Origin: Clostridiales bacterium
GTDB lineage: Bacteria > Bacillota > Clostridia > Christensenellales > Christensenellaceae
Reading direction: 5' to 3'
NCBI GenBank assembly: GCA_003510345.1
Contig: DOMW01000201.1
Coordinates: forward strand, 1 to 33,121
Length of the DNA stretch: 33,121 bases
Shown piece by piece: positions 9,299 to 17,274 of this stretch; the first letter of the stretch is position 1; each line of letters opens with the position of its first letter. Position numbers and translations under genes: made by a program. Under the pieces are notes generated by a model. The model was not told where the DNA came from and did not search any database. It saw only the letters and a program-made list of their open reading frames with translations.

Positions 9299-9307
9299 AT
9301 TATAGCA
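9299..9307 (-). promoter_or_regulatory. Extended -10 promoter for the LytTR/GHKL operon
   Basis: On the minus strand the sequence reads TGCTATAAT, a perfect extended -10. A weak -35 (CTGGAA) lies 17 bases further upstream. Transcription would begin about 110 bases before the regulator's ATG. The imperfect palindrome CGGAACGTTTCG sits between -35 and -10 and could bind a regulator. Confidence 0.6.
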
Positions 9308-9399
9308 CGAAACGTTCCGTATTCCAGCGATAACATCCAATCAATTATGTGCAGATAGCCATCATTTTTACGCACCCCCATTTTGGGAATGACCGGCTA

Positions 9400-9408
9400 T
9401 GCTAAGAT
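9400..9408 (+). promoter_or_regulatory. Possible promoter for the esterase gene
   Basis: TGCTAAGAT resembles an extended -10 element (TG-N-TAAGAT, five of six matches) 63 bases before the esterase ATG. No good -35 is visible. The short inverted repeat CCCATTTTGGG lies just upstream at about 9378-9388 and may be an operator. Confidence 0.35.
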
Positions 9409-9471
9409 GTTGTAATAGGTTTGTATGTAAAACGTTTTCAAGTCATGTATCATTTATTATGGGAGGTTGTT

Positions 9472-11118
9472 ATGAAAACTTTGCATATTTATAGGGTTGC
9501 CATAGCTTTGGTTATGATCACAGCACTGGTAACCATTACAGCTTGCGCACAGGGCGGTGAAGTACAGCCCGCCGAAAGCGCCGCAGGCGCGGCGCAAGCG
9601 GAGAATGTAACGGTTGCCCCGCAGGCTGAATTACAGACGCAAAGCGGCCCTGTAAAAGGCGTCGTTCAAGATGGCGTTGGCATATACAAGGGTATACCCT
9701 ACGCTAAGCCGCCGCTCGGGGATTTGCGTTTTGCCCCGCCGCAGGACGCTGAGCCCTGGGCGGATGTGCTGGATTGCAGTGCGTTTGGGGATATCGCCAC
9801 ACAGGACAGCGTTTCTGGCGGGCTTTCGATGTCCGAAGACTGCCTAACGGTGAACGTTTGGACGCCGGCAACCGGCGCGGATGAGAAGCTGCCTGTTTAC
9901 GTGTGGATACATGGCGGCGGTTTCGCCATAGGCAGCGGCGCGGAGGCGGATTACGACGGCGCGAATTTCGCAAAAGAGGGCATTGTGGCCGTTACGCTGA
10001 ACTACAGGCTGAACGCGCCGGGGTTCTTCGCGTCGCAGGAAACGTATGACCAATACGGCACCACCGGCAATTGGGGGATACTGGACCAGATAAAGGCATT
10101 GGAGTGGATTAACGCGAATATCGGAGCGTTTGGCGGCGACAGCAGTAATATCACGATTGGCGGAGAATCCGCCGGTTCTTATTCCGTATCGGCCCTTATC
10201 ACCAGCCCTTTGGCAGAGGGGCTGTTCCAACGCGCGATTATGGAGAGCGGCAGTATATTGGGTATTCCCGGCAATAATTTCTATTCAAAAGGCAATCTGG
10301 AACGCTCCATAGAGTTATGCCGTATGATGGGCTATCCCTTCGGCGCGGAGGATAACGCGGAGGGGCTTAAAACGCTGCGGGAGGCCGATATAAACGTATT
10401 GTCACAGATGAGCCCGTTGCAGCAGGACTTTACGATTACTGTCGCGTTTATGCTTACGCCGGTCTTTGATGGATATGTACTGCCCACCGATGTCTACGGG
10501 GCGCTGCAAAGCGGCGATATCAACAAAGTCGATCTTTTGTGGGGCTACAACGGCTTCGAGGGTTCTTTCTTTATCCCGGCGGATACGGATGAGCTCACCT
10601 ATGAGATGATGGCGGCGCGGATGTACGGCTATGACGACGGCCAAAAAGTGCTGGAACGCTACCCGGTGGACGCCGAACATGACTCCGGCGAGCGGACGCG
10701 GCGGATATTGGGCTATGGTATGCTGGATTCTGTGATGAAACCGTATGCCGACTCGTTGTCCAGAGCCGGGCAAAAGGTGTACGGTTATAAGTTCAATTAT
10801 GCCACGCAGGACAGCATCGAAAGCGGCCTGGGCGCGTATCATGGCAGCGAGATCGCCTATGCGTTCGGAAACCTCCCGGATACGGCAACCGATGAGCAGA
10901 AAGCGGTATCCAAAGAGATGTTCACCCGGTGGGTCAACTTTATCAAAAACGGCAACCCGAATGAAGGGGAAGCGGTAGACGTTGCGTGGCCGGAATATGA
11001 CGCGGACAGCGCACAGATGTTGTTGTTTGATAAGGAGATTGAAACGGCGGAGCTGCCGGATAAAGAGGACTTCGAATTCATGGAGGAGGTTATGTTTGGC
11101 GAAGGGGCGGCGGAATAA
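9472..11118 (+). CDS. Carboxylesterase type B, secreted lipoprotein
   Basis: This is a serine hydrolase of the alpha/beta-hydrolase carboxylesterase/p-nitrobenzyl-esterase family, 548 residues. A lipoprotein signal peptide (hydrophobic about 9-22, lipobox ending TITAC) points to attachment on the outer face of the membrane. The motif IHGGGFAIGS forms the oxyanion hole. The nucleophile is Ser233 in GGESAGSYS. The acid is probably the Glu of YNGFEGSFF and the base the His of AYHGSEIAYAFG. I chose ATG 9472 behind GGGAGG; the frame opens 17 codons earlier at a TTG but without a ribosome site. The natural ester substrate is unknown. It stands divergent from the LytTR operon and has its own terminator. 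Confidence 0.9.
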   Translation: MKTLHIYRVAIALVMITALVTITACAQGGEVQPAESAAGAAQAENVTVAPQAELQTQSGPVKGVVQDGVGIYKGIPYAKPPLGDLRFAPPQDAEPWADVLDCSAFGDIATQDSVSGGLSMSEDCLTVNVWTPATGADEKLPVYVWIHGGGFAIGSGAEADYDGANFAKEGIVAVTLNYRLNAPGFFASQETYDQYGTTGNWGILDQIKALEWINANIGAFGGDSSNITIGGESAGSYSVSALITSPLAEGLFQRAIMESGSILGIPGNNFYSKGNLERSIELCRMMGYPFGAEDNAEGLKTLREADINVLSQMSPLQQDFTITVAFMLTPVFDGYVLPTDVYGALQSGDINKVDLLWGYNGFEGSFFIPADTDELTYEMMAARMYGYDDGQKVLERYPVDAEHDSGERTRRILGYGMLDSVMKPYADSLSRAGQKVYGYKFNYATQDSIESGLGAYHGSEIAYAFGNLPDTATDEQKAVSKEMFTRWVNFIKNGNPNEGEAVDVAWPEYDADSAQMLLFDKEIETAELPDKEDFEFMEEVMFGEGAAE

Positions 11119-11184
11119 TACCACGGACAAGCAACGATAGATGCGGGCGGTAAGGCGCTGCAGCCACTGTTACACCTATAATGA

Positions 11185-11233
11185 AAAAACAACCCGTTTT
11201 ATGCAATATGTTTGCGGTAACCGGGTTGTTTTT
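11185..11233. terminator. Bidirectional intrinsic terminator, esterase/flagellin
   Basis: A perfect 12-bp stem pairs 11185-11196 (AAAAACAACCCG) with 11222-11233, closing a 25-base loop. The right arm ends in a T run for the + strand (esterase) and the left arm gives a T run on the - strand (flagellin), so it can stop transcription from both convergent genes. Confidence 0.85.
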
Positions 11234-11250
11234 ATTGTCAAGTTGCTTTC

Positions 11251-11279
11251 ATCCCCCGGCCCCATAAGAACCGGGGGAT
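11251..11279 (-). terminator. GC-rich hairpin just 3' of flagellin
   Basis: A 9-bp stem ATCCCCCGG (11251-11259) pairs with CCGGGGGAT (11271-11279) around an 11-base loop, 23 bases after the flagellin stop on the minus strand. There is no T tract, so it may protect the mRNA 3' end rather than terminate by itself. The stronger bidirectional terminator follows. Confidence 0.5.
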
Positions 11280-11302
11280 AAGTTTGGTTGTTTGTTATTC
11301 TG

Positions 11303-13228
11303 TTACCGCAGCAATGCCAGTACATTTTGCGGCATCATGGAATTTGCCTGCGCCTGCATAGCGGTCGATACTTTGTTCTGGATATTGTATCTTGTGAAGT
11401 TTAATATTTGTTCCGCCATATCCGCGTCTGAGATCCGGCTTTCCGCCGCCGTCAGGTTTTCCGCCGACTGCCGGATGTTCGAGATCTTGGATTCCAGCCT
11501 GTTTTGCGTCGCGCCCAGCGTAGACCGCTGGTCGGAAACCATTTCGAGCGCGCTTCGTGTGGCTGTGATGGCCCTGCTCGCCCCATCCTGCGTGGAAATA
11601 TCCAGATTGTCGAGCCCCAGGCTCGCCGAGTTCATCGCCCGGATGCCTATCGCGGTTTGCTCGCCTTCCGTCGCGCCGCTCTGTATGCGCATATCGGAAC
11701 CCTGCTGCGCCGCCGTGGGCGTAAAGTCCACGCTCGCCGAGGCGTCGTCAAACAGCATCGTGTTACCGCTCACTTTAGCGCTTGTGCCCTGCGTAAGCGC
11801 GGCGGAAATTTCCCTCATGCCGTTGCCCGCCGCGTGGGTATATGTGTTGGACACCTGCCGCCCCTGCCTGTTTGTCAGGTTCACCGTGATGGTATCGCCC
11901 GCGCGGAGCCGCCCCGGGTCTACCTGCACGGAAGAATTGACCTGCTGCGCCGGGCGGAAGCTGGCGTTTGTTTCGCCCACGCCCGATTGTTTCTGCACAA
12001 ATTTTATTTCGCTTCCCTGTGTGGAGATATTGAATGTATTGCCAAATTCGCCCACTGCCGCGTCGCGCATGGCCTGCAATATCTGCTCGTTGCTGCTTGC
12101 CTCGAACACGCCGATGCCTGCCGCGCCCTGCGTCTTTACCATGCCGCCCGGCAGCACAAGCTCAAACGACCGACCGTTCATACGGAACACGTCGCCCACG
12201 CCAAGACTGCCTCCGCCAAACGAATAGGTCGTCATCTGCGGGCCGGTCGAGTCGTACGCCACGCCCTCGGAAACCATAACGGGCATGGTTGAAATCGCGC
12301 CGCCCGCCGTGCCGGATACCGGCGAAGAAGCGTCCGCCGCCACATAAGACGCGCTTGCGCTTGCGGCATAGCTTTCGATCTCCTGCTGCGAGACGGCCAC
12401 ATTGTTTGCCGCGTCGCCGCCGTTATCAAGTGTGAATTCCAGCACGCCGCTGCCCGAACCCGAAGTGCCCGCGCTTATGCTGTAGCTGTTGCCACCCAAT
12501 GTGACGCTCTGGCCCTGGTAGCTGTCCGCGATACCCTGCGCGAGGTCGGCGGAGGAATAACTCTGCCCCGCATCCAGATTAAGCGCAAGCGTTTCCCCGC
12601 CGATGGAAAGCTGGAACTGCTCGCCCGCGCCCGCGCCGCTGATAGAGAAATTGCTTAGATCCATACTGAACTGCGCCTGCTGCCCATTCGTGATCTGCGA
12701 CGTGTCAAAGCTTGTCTGCTGTGTCATCGCCGCGGTGTTTGCCGCCGGCTGCATGGAAGAATTCACGAAGATCCCTTCCGTCTCAGCCGTGCGTGGTGTT
12801 CCTTGAACGGAAAAAGACCCGTCCAGTATGTTCATATTGTTGAAGTTTGTACGGCTGGAGATATCGTTGATCTCCTGCCTCAGTTGGTTAAACTCGTCAC
12901 TTAATTTTGAACGGTCGGAAGCCGACAAAATTCCGTTCGAGCTTTGCACCGCCAGTTCATTCATGCGCTGCAAAATCGAGTCTGTTTCCTGCATTGCGCC
13001 TTCCGCCGTCCTAACAAGCGACACCGCGTCTTCGGTGTTGCGGGCGGACATGTTAAGGCCGCGCAGTTGAGAGGACATTTTGGCGGAAATCGCCAGGCCT
13101 GCCGCGTCATCCGCAGCACTGTTTATCCGCTTTGCGGATGCCAGTTTTTGCGCCGTGGATGAAAGCATCGAGTTGACTTTCGTGTAATTGTTATACACGT
13201 TTGTCTGGGTAGAATTGTTAATTCTCAT
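11303..13228 (-). CDS. fliC: Flagellin
   Basis: This is the structural subunit of the flagellar filament, 641 residues. The N-terminal D0/D1 domain is conserved: MRINNSTQTNVYNNYTKVNS, then LASAKRINSAADDAAGLAIS and NAEGAMQE-type helices. The C-terminal D1/D0 domain ends ISDADMAEQILNFTRYNIQ and PQNVLALLR. About 360 residues of variable, Ser/Gly/Ala-rich surface-exposed sequence lie between, making it longer than a minimal flagellin of about 280 residues. I chose ATG 13228 behind GGAGTG; a GTG nine bases earlier overlaps that ribosome site. No other flagellar gene is nearby. It is preceded by both a sigma-28-like and a sigma-A-like promoter. Confidence 0.93.
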   Translation of the reverse strand: MRINNSTQTNVYNNYTKVNSMLSSTAQKLASAKRINSAADDAAGLAISAKMSSQLRGLNMSARNTEDAVSLVRTAEGAMQETDSILQRMNELAVQSSNGILSASDRSKLSDEFNQLRQEINDISSRTNFNNMNILDGSFSVQGTPRTAETEGIFVNSSMQPAANTAAMTQQTSFDTSQITNGQQAQFSMDLSNFSISGAGAGEQFQLSIGGETLALNLDAGQSYSSADLAQGIADSYQGQSVTLGGNSYSISAGTSGSGSGVLEFTLDNGGDAANNVAVSQQEIESYAASASASYVAADASSPVSGTAGGAISTMPVMVSEGVAYDSTGPQMTTYSFGGGSLGVGDVFRMNGRSFELVLPGGMVKTQGAAGIGVFEASSNEQILQAMRDAAVGEFGNTFNISTQGSEIKFVQKQSGVGETNASFRPAQQVNSSVQVDPGRLRAGDTITVNLTNRQGRQVSNTYTHAAGNGMREISAALTQGTSAKVSGNTMLFDDASASVDFTPTAAQQGSDMRIQSGATEGEQTAIGIRAMNSASLGLDNLDISTQDGASRAITATRSALEMVSDQRSTLGATQNRLESKISNIRQSAENLTAAESRISDADMAEQILNFTRYNIQNKVSTAMQAQANSMMPQNVLALLR

Positions 13229-13281
13229 GACAATCACTCCTTTGATTTGTGCTCACATCCATGTGAAAAAAACTTCCTTGT

Positions 13282-13308
13282 TTTTTCGGCATATCTTCCT
13301 TGATTTTA
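13282..13308 (-). promoter_or_regulatory. Sigma-28 (SigD/FliA) type promoter of flagellin
   Basis: On the minus strand TAAA (13305-13308) is followed after exactly 15 bases by CCGAAAAA (13282-13289), with GCC before the GA. This fits the TAAA-N15-CCGATAT pattern of sigma-D promoters used for late flagellar genes. It lies about 55-80 bases before the flagellin ATG. Confidence 0.75.
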
Positions 13309-13318
13309 CCGCATACAT

Positions 13319-13347
13319 ATTATACTGCAACGCGGCCTGGTTTACAA
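13319..13347 (-). promoter_or_regulatory. Sigma-A type promoter upstream of flagellin
   Basis: On the minus strand TTGTAA (13342-13347) and TATAAT (13319-13324) are separated by 17 bases, a good housekeeping promoter immediately upstream of the sigma-28-like site. Both point at the flagellin gene. Confidence 0.6.
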
Positions 13348-13439
13348 GTGTTTTTTTGGAATAAAATGGAATATTTGCGTACATTTTTGCATATTTTATA
13401 AGAAGATGCAGCGGCGTTTTAACTGGATGTTCCACTTAT

Positions 13440-13820
13440 TCCATTTTGTGTAGTTTTTCATATGCATAAATCGGGCCGTGCACCTTCTGCGAGCGGTAGG
13501 TGGGCAAGGGTTGCTTATGTTCCAGTTCTTATGTTCCAGTTAAGGAATGTACTGCACGCGCGCCGCCCACAGGTTCGCCTGCGGAATGGAACCTGTGGGC
13601 GCTGCCACAAATAAAAATTGCCCGGGAATTCACGCGCATTGCTATGAGCCGTACTGCGGTGGCAGCGTAACTATAATTTTTTAGTTACAAGGCTTACCAA
13701 CACTAAACATCTAGATGCATTATATTTTTACATAATCCATATCCACGCGTATACGGTTGCCGCGCAAAAAAGCGGCAGCTCTCTATTTTACGCAAATTTT
13801 GCAATAAACCCCACGCCTAT
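13440..13820. other. Non-coding gap between flagellin and pot regulator, with inverted repeats
   Basis: I find no credible gene here. The stretch holds a tandem direct repeat TTATGTTCCAGTT (about 13514-13541), then three adjoining inverted repeats: a 13-bp stem 13564-13576/13589-13601, a 9-bp stem 13600-13608/13659-13667 and a 7-bp stem 13667-13673/13682-13688. Together these could fold as one compact multi-stem structure. Further on a small GCCGC/GCGGC hairpin lies near 13760-13777. Function is unknown. Confidence 0.5.
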
Positions 13821-13824
13821 CCTA

Positions 13825-13853
13825 TTGACACGGGTGGTGGGATGTGATTTAAT
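13825..13853 (+). promoter_or_regulatory. Promoter of the potRABCD-type operon
   Basis: TTGACA (13825-13830), a 17-base spacer and TTTAAT (13848-13853) make a strong sigma-A promoter about 100 bases before the regulator ATG. Tandem repeats lie just downstream in the leader. Confidence 0.8.
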
Positions 13854-13889
13854 AAATATCGCTTGCGCTGTTTAGAATAACTAAACATA

Positions 13890-13929
13890 AAGTTTATGGT
13901 ATGTGCGGCAAGTTTATGATATGTGCAGT
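13890..13929 (+). repeat. Two tandem 20-bp repeats, probable operator
   Basis: The units 13890-13909 and 13910-13929 match at 17 of 20 bases; the shared core is AAGTTTATG-R-TATGTGC. They are spaced two helical turns apart, between the promoter and the regulator's ribosome site. An inverted repeat GTTTA/TAAAC lies just upstream (about 13870-13885). This is where an autoregulating XRE-cupin repressor could bind; binding is inferred. Confidence 0.55.
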
Positions 13930-13954
13930 AAACAAGATAAAAGGATAGGGTTTT

Positions 13955-14488
13955 ATGAGTATAGGTAAAAAAATAAAAGCGCTTCGCCAGCAGCTTTCCT
14001 TAACGCAAAGCGAGCTTGCGGACCGCGCGGAGCTATCCAAGGGGTTTATCTCGCAGCTTGAACGCGACCTGACTTCCCCCTCGATTGCCACGCTGACGGA
14101 TATCCTGGAATGCCTGGGAACCGACCTTCGGGAGTTTTTCCGCGATGAAGCGCCGGAAAAAGTGGCATTTTCCGCGATGGACTTGTTTGAAAAGGAACAG
14201 GGCGGGCAGAAGATCCTCTGGCTGGTGCCAAGCGCGCAAAAAAACTCTATGGAGCCTATACTGCTCACGCTTGCGCCGGGTGTGCAGACCGAGGAAGACA
14301 GGCCGCATCCCGGCGAGGAATTCGGGTATGTGCTTTCGGGCGGCGTCACGCTTGTTCTGGGCGCGGGGCGCCACCGCATCAAAAAAGGCGGCAGTTTTTA
14401 TTTTAAAGCGGATCTGCCCCATTTTATCGTAAACACGGGTCAAAAGCGGGCGGAGGTCGTCTGGATCTCCTCCCCACCCAATTTTTGA
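13955..14488 (+). CDS. XRE-family regulator with cupin domain, next to potABCD
   Basis: This is a cytoplasmic transcription regulator of 177 residues. The N-terminal helix-turn-helix (about 5-62) contains LTQSELADRAELSKGFISQLER. The C-terminal cupin_2 domain (about 90-175) contains HPGEEFGYVLSGGVTLVLG and GGSFYFKADLPHFIVNTG. This architecture is that of PuuR-like regulators, in which the cupin senses a small ligand. It is 12 bases upstream of potA and shares the promoter at 13825, so it probably controls polyamine uptake. The start is ATG 13955 behind AAGGATAGGG. Confidence 0.9.
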   Translation: MSIGKKIKALRQQLSLTQSELADRAELSKGFISQLERDLTSPSIATLTDILECLGTDLREFFRDEAPEKVAFSAMDLFEKEQGGQKILWLVPSAQKNSMEPILLTLAPGVQTEEDRPHPGEEFGYVLSGGVTLVLGAGRHRIKKGGSFYFKADLPHFIVNTGQKRAEVVWISSPPNF

Positions 14489-14500
14489 GGAGCGCAAGTG

Positions 14501-15580
14501 ATGGAACACGCGATCGATTTTACAAATGTGTACAAGGAATTTGACGGCGTGGAGGTGCTTTCCAACATTAACCTCTACATCAAGCAGAACGAATTCATGA
14601 CGCTTCTCGGGCCTTCGGGCTGCGGTAAGACGACCATGTTGCGCATCATCGGCGGGTTTGAGGAACCGACAAGCGGCAACGTACGGCTTTTTGGCGAAAG
14701 CACGCGCGGCATCCCCCCCTACAAGCGCAGGGTGAACACGGTGTTCCAGCGGTACGCGCTGTTTCCGCATCTCAATGTATTTGAAAATATCGCGTTTGGC
14801 CTCAAGCTGAAAAAGATGAACAAAACGGTTGTTAAGAAACGGGTGGAGGATATGCTCAAGCTTGTCGGCCTTAAAAGCTACGGCGGCAGGGACGTATCGC
14901 GTTTATCGGGCGGGCAGCAGCAGCGCGTCGCCATCGCCCGGGCGCTCGTGAACGAGCCGGATGTGCTCTTGCTGGATGAGCCGCTGGGTGCGCTCGACTT
15001 GAAATTCCGGCAGGAGATGCAGCTTGAATTGAAGCGTATGCAAAAATCGCTGGGCATCACGTTTGTATATGTAACGCACGACCAGGAAGAGGCGCTCACC
15101 ATGAGCGACGCCATCGCCGTGATGGATGAAGGCGTGATCCAGCAGGTGGGCACGCCCGAACAGATCTACAACGAACCCAGAAATTCCTTCGTCGCGGATT
15201 TCATAGGGGAATCCAACATCATCGACGGCGTGATGCGCGAAGATTATCTTGTGCACTTCGCGGGCAACGACTTTAAATGCTTGGACCGCGGCTTTGGCGC
15301 AAACGAGCCGGTGCGCGTGGTCGTGCGCCCCGAGGATATCGAGATCACAAAAAACATACGGGAAGGGATGGCCACCGGCACGGTCACGTCCACACTTTTC
15401 ATGGGCGTGCATTACGAGATACGCCTGCGGGGCGAAAATGATTTTGAATGGCTGGTTCATTCCACCGGGCAGTTTAAAGCGGGTGACGAGGTGGGTTTCA
15501 TACTGGAACCGGACGATATCCACGTGATGGAAGTAAGCGCTTACGATACGCTGCGTATCGACGATTCGGAGGCGGTTTAG
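14501..15580 (+). CDS. potA: Spermidine/putrescine ABC transporter ATPase PotA
   Basis: This ATPase powers polyamine import with PotB and PotC. The 359-residue protein has Walker A GPSGCGKTT, Q-loop TVFQRYALFPHLNVFENIAFG, signature LSGGQQQRVAIARAL, Walker B VLLLDEPLGALD and the switch histidine in YVTHDQEEALTMSD. A C-terminal TOBE-like domain follows from about residue 270. I chose ATG 14501 at eight bases from AGGAG; a GTG one codon earlier is possible. The permease gene begins three bases after the stop region. Confidence 0.95.
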   Translation: MEHAIDFTNVYKEFDGVEVLSNINLYIKQNEFMTLLGPSGCGKTTMLRIIGGFEEPTSGNVRLFGESTRGIPPYKRRVNTVFQRYALFPHLNVFENIAFGLKLKKMNKTVVKKRVEDMLKLVGLKSYGGRDVSRLSGGQQQRVAIARALVNEPDVLLLDEPLGALDLKFRQEMQLELKRMQKSLGITFVYVTHDQEEALTMSDAIAVMDEGVIQQVGTPEQIYNEPRNSFVADFIGESNIIDGVMREDYLVHFAGNDFKCLDRGFGANEPVRVVVRPEDIEITKNIREGMATGTVTSTLFMGVHYEIRLRGENDFEWLVHSTGQFKAGDEVGFILEPDDIHVMEVSAYDTLRIDDSEAV

Positions 15581-15582
15581 AA

Positions 15583-16443
15583 TTGAGGCGGATGCGTAAA
15601 ACAAACGGGTTCCTTTCGGGCAGCAAGGTGTTTGCGATGCCGTATTACGCCTGGCTGGTCATTTTCATTGTGGCGCCGCTCATACTCATCGTAGCATACG
15701 CGTTCACGCGGCAGGGGGCGGGCGGCGTGTCTGTGCTCACGCCGGAGAATATTTTAGAAGCGTTTTCGCCCACCTATATGACGGTGTTTTGGCGCAGCGT
15801 GGCCTACGCGCTGGGCGCGACGGCGATTTGCCTCCTTTTGGGCTACCCGGTGGCGTACATCCTCTCGCGGATGAAGGCAAACACGGCGGCGATCATATCT
15901 CTGCTGTTCATACTGCCCATGTGGATGAACTTTTTGCTGCGCACCTACGCGTGGCGCGCGCTGCTGGATAACGGCGGGTTTGTGAACCAGATACTCACCG
16001 CGCTCGGGTTTCCGCCGATGCAGTTTCTCTATACGGGCGGCGCGGTCATGTTCGGGCTGGTGTATAACTTCCTGCCTTTTATGATACTGCCCATCTATTC
16101 GGTGTTCCAGAAAATGGACGGCTCTTTTGTAACCGCCGCGCAAGACCTGGGCGCAAACAAGTGGCAGACATTCTGGCGGGTCACGGTGCCGCTCACAAGA
16201 AGCGGCATCATATCGGGCGTCACAATGGTGTTTATGCCCGCCATGACCACGTTCGTCATTACGCGGCTTTTGGGCGGCAGCCATTTTATGATGTATGGCG
16301 ATGTGATAGAAATGCAGTTTTTACTGATGAGCGAATGGAATTTTGGCTCGGCCCTCGCGGTGATCATGCTGCTATTGACCATCGTGTTCATGTGGGTACT
16401 GCGAAAATCGGACAAGGAAGGAGAAGGCGCCGCGCTCTTGTAG
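15583..16443 (+). CDS. potB: Spermidine/putrescine ABC transporter permease PotB
   Basis: This is an inner-membrane permease of the polyamine importer, 286 residues with about six helices (first about 18-42, YYAWLVIFIVAPLILIVAYA). The coupling loop is visible as TAAQDLGANKWQTFWRVTVP. I chose TTG 15583 because GGAGGCGG lies seven bases before it; an ATG three codons later has no room for a ribosome site. The segment MNFLLRTYAWRALLDNGG is typical of PotB. Confidence 0.93.
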   Translation: MRRMRKTNGFLSGSKVFAMPYYAWLVIFIVAPLILIVAYAFTRQGAGGVSVLTPENILEAFSPTYMTVFWRSVAYALGATAICLLLGYPVAYILSRMKANTAAIISLLFILPMWMNFLLRTYAWRALLDNGGFVNQILTALGFPPMQFLYTGGAVMFGLVYNFLPFMILPIYSVFQKMDGSFVTAAQDLGANKWQTFWRVTVPLTRSGIISGVTMVFMPAMTTFVITRLLGGSHFMMYGDVIEMQFLLMSEWNFGSALAVIMLLLTIVFMWVLRKSDKEGEGAALL

Positions 16444-16461
16444 CGGGCCGGGTGGATTTTT

Positions 16462-17253
16462 ATGCTGCGGTTTATAAAGCGGTTTTACCTCGCTATATTA
16501 CTGGTTTTTATGTATCTGCCCATTGGCGCGCTCATCATCTCCTCGTTTAACGAGTCAAAAAACATGGCGGCGTGGACGGGCTTTTCCACGCGCTGGTACG
16601 AGCAGCTTTTCCATGACCCGGCCATTGCCGAGGTGCTTTGGGTCACCATTTCCATCGCGCTCCTATCCGCATTGATTGCCAGTGTGATAGGCACACTTGC
16701 CGTGATCGGCATGGACAGCCTGCGCAAAAAGCCTAAAAACGCCGTGTTGAACCTCACGTATATTCCGATGGTCAACGCGGATATCGTCACGGGCATCTCG
16801 CTGCTACTGCTTTTTATATTCCTCAATATACCGCGCGGTTACTGGACGATGCTGCTTGCGCACATCACATTCAACATACCTTATGTGATCTTTTCGGTAC
16901 TGCCCAAAATGCGGCAAATGGACAGGAGCACCTACGAGGCGGCGCTCGATATGGGTGCAAGGCCGGCCTATGCCGTGCGCAAGGTTGTGCTGCCGCAGAT
17001 CATGCCGGGCATCGTCACAGGGTTTATACTGGCGTTCACCATGTCGTTCGACGATTTTATGATCAGCTTTTTTACCACGCAGGGTGTGACGCAGAATCTT
17101 TCAACTTATATATATAGCATGGCGCGCGTTGGCCTGAACCCTATGATCAACGCGCTTTCCGCCATCATGTTCGCGGTCGTCATTACGCTGCTCATTGCGG
17201 TAAATGTGCGTTCGCTGAAGAAAAGTAAAAAAACTCTGCAAAGAGAGTATTGA
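16462..17253 (+). CDS. potC: Spermidine/putrescine ABC transporter permease PotC
   Basis: This is the partner permease to PotB, 263 residues and about six helices. Family landmarks are YLPIGALIISSFNESKN near the N-terminus, the coupling loop EAALDMGARPAYAVRKVVLP and the downstream FTMSFDDFMISFF, which is diagnostic for PotC. A modest GGGTGGA ribosome site precedes ATG 16462. It lies 18 bases after potB and 21 before potD. Confidence 0.95.
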   Translation: MLRFIKRFYLAILLVFMYLPIGALIISSFNESKNMAAWTGFSTRWYEQLFHDPAIAEVLWVTISIALLSALIASVIGTLAVIGMDSLRKKPKNAVLNLTYIPMVNADIVTGISLLLLFIFLNIPRGYWTMLLAHITFNIPYVIFSVLPKMRQMDRSTYEAALDMGARPAYAVRKVVLPQIMPGIVTGFILAFTMSFDDFMISFFTTQGVTQNLSTYIYSMARVGLNPMINALSAIMFAVVITLLIAVNVRSLKKSKKTLQREY

Positions 17254-17274
17254 TATTCAGGAGGCTTACTAAAA

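Noticed and set aside
13228..13237. GTG start for flagellin three codons upstream
   Set aside because: It overlaps the GGAGTG ribosome site, and flagellins of this type begin MRINN.
13490..13700. CRISPR array, suggested by repeated short motifs
   Set aside because: Only two copies of a 13-base motif without regular spacers, and no cas genes in the window.
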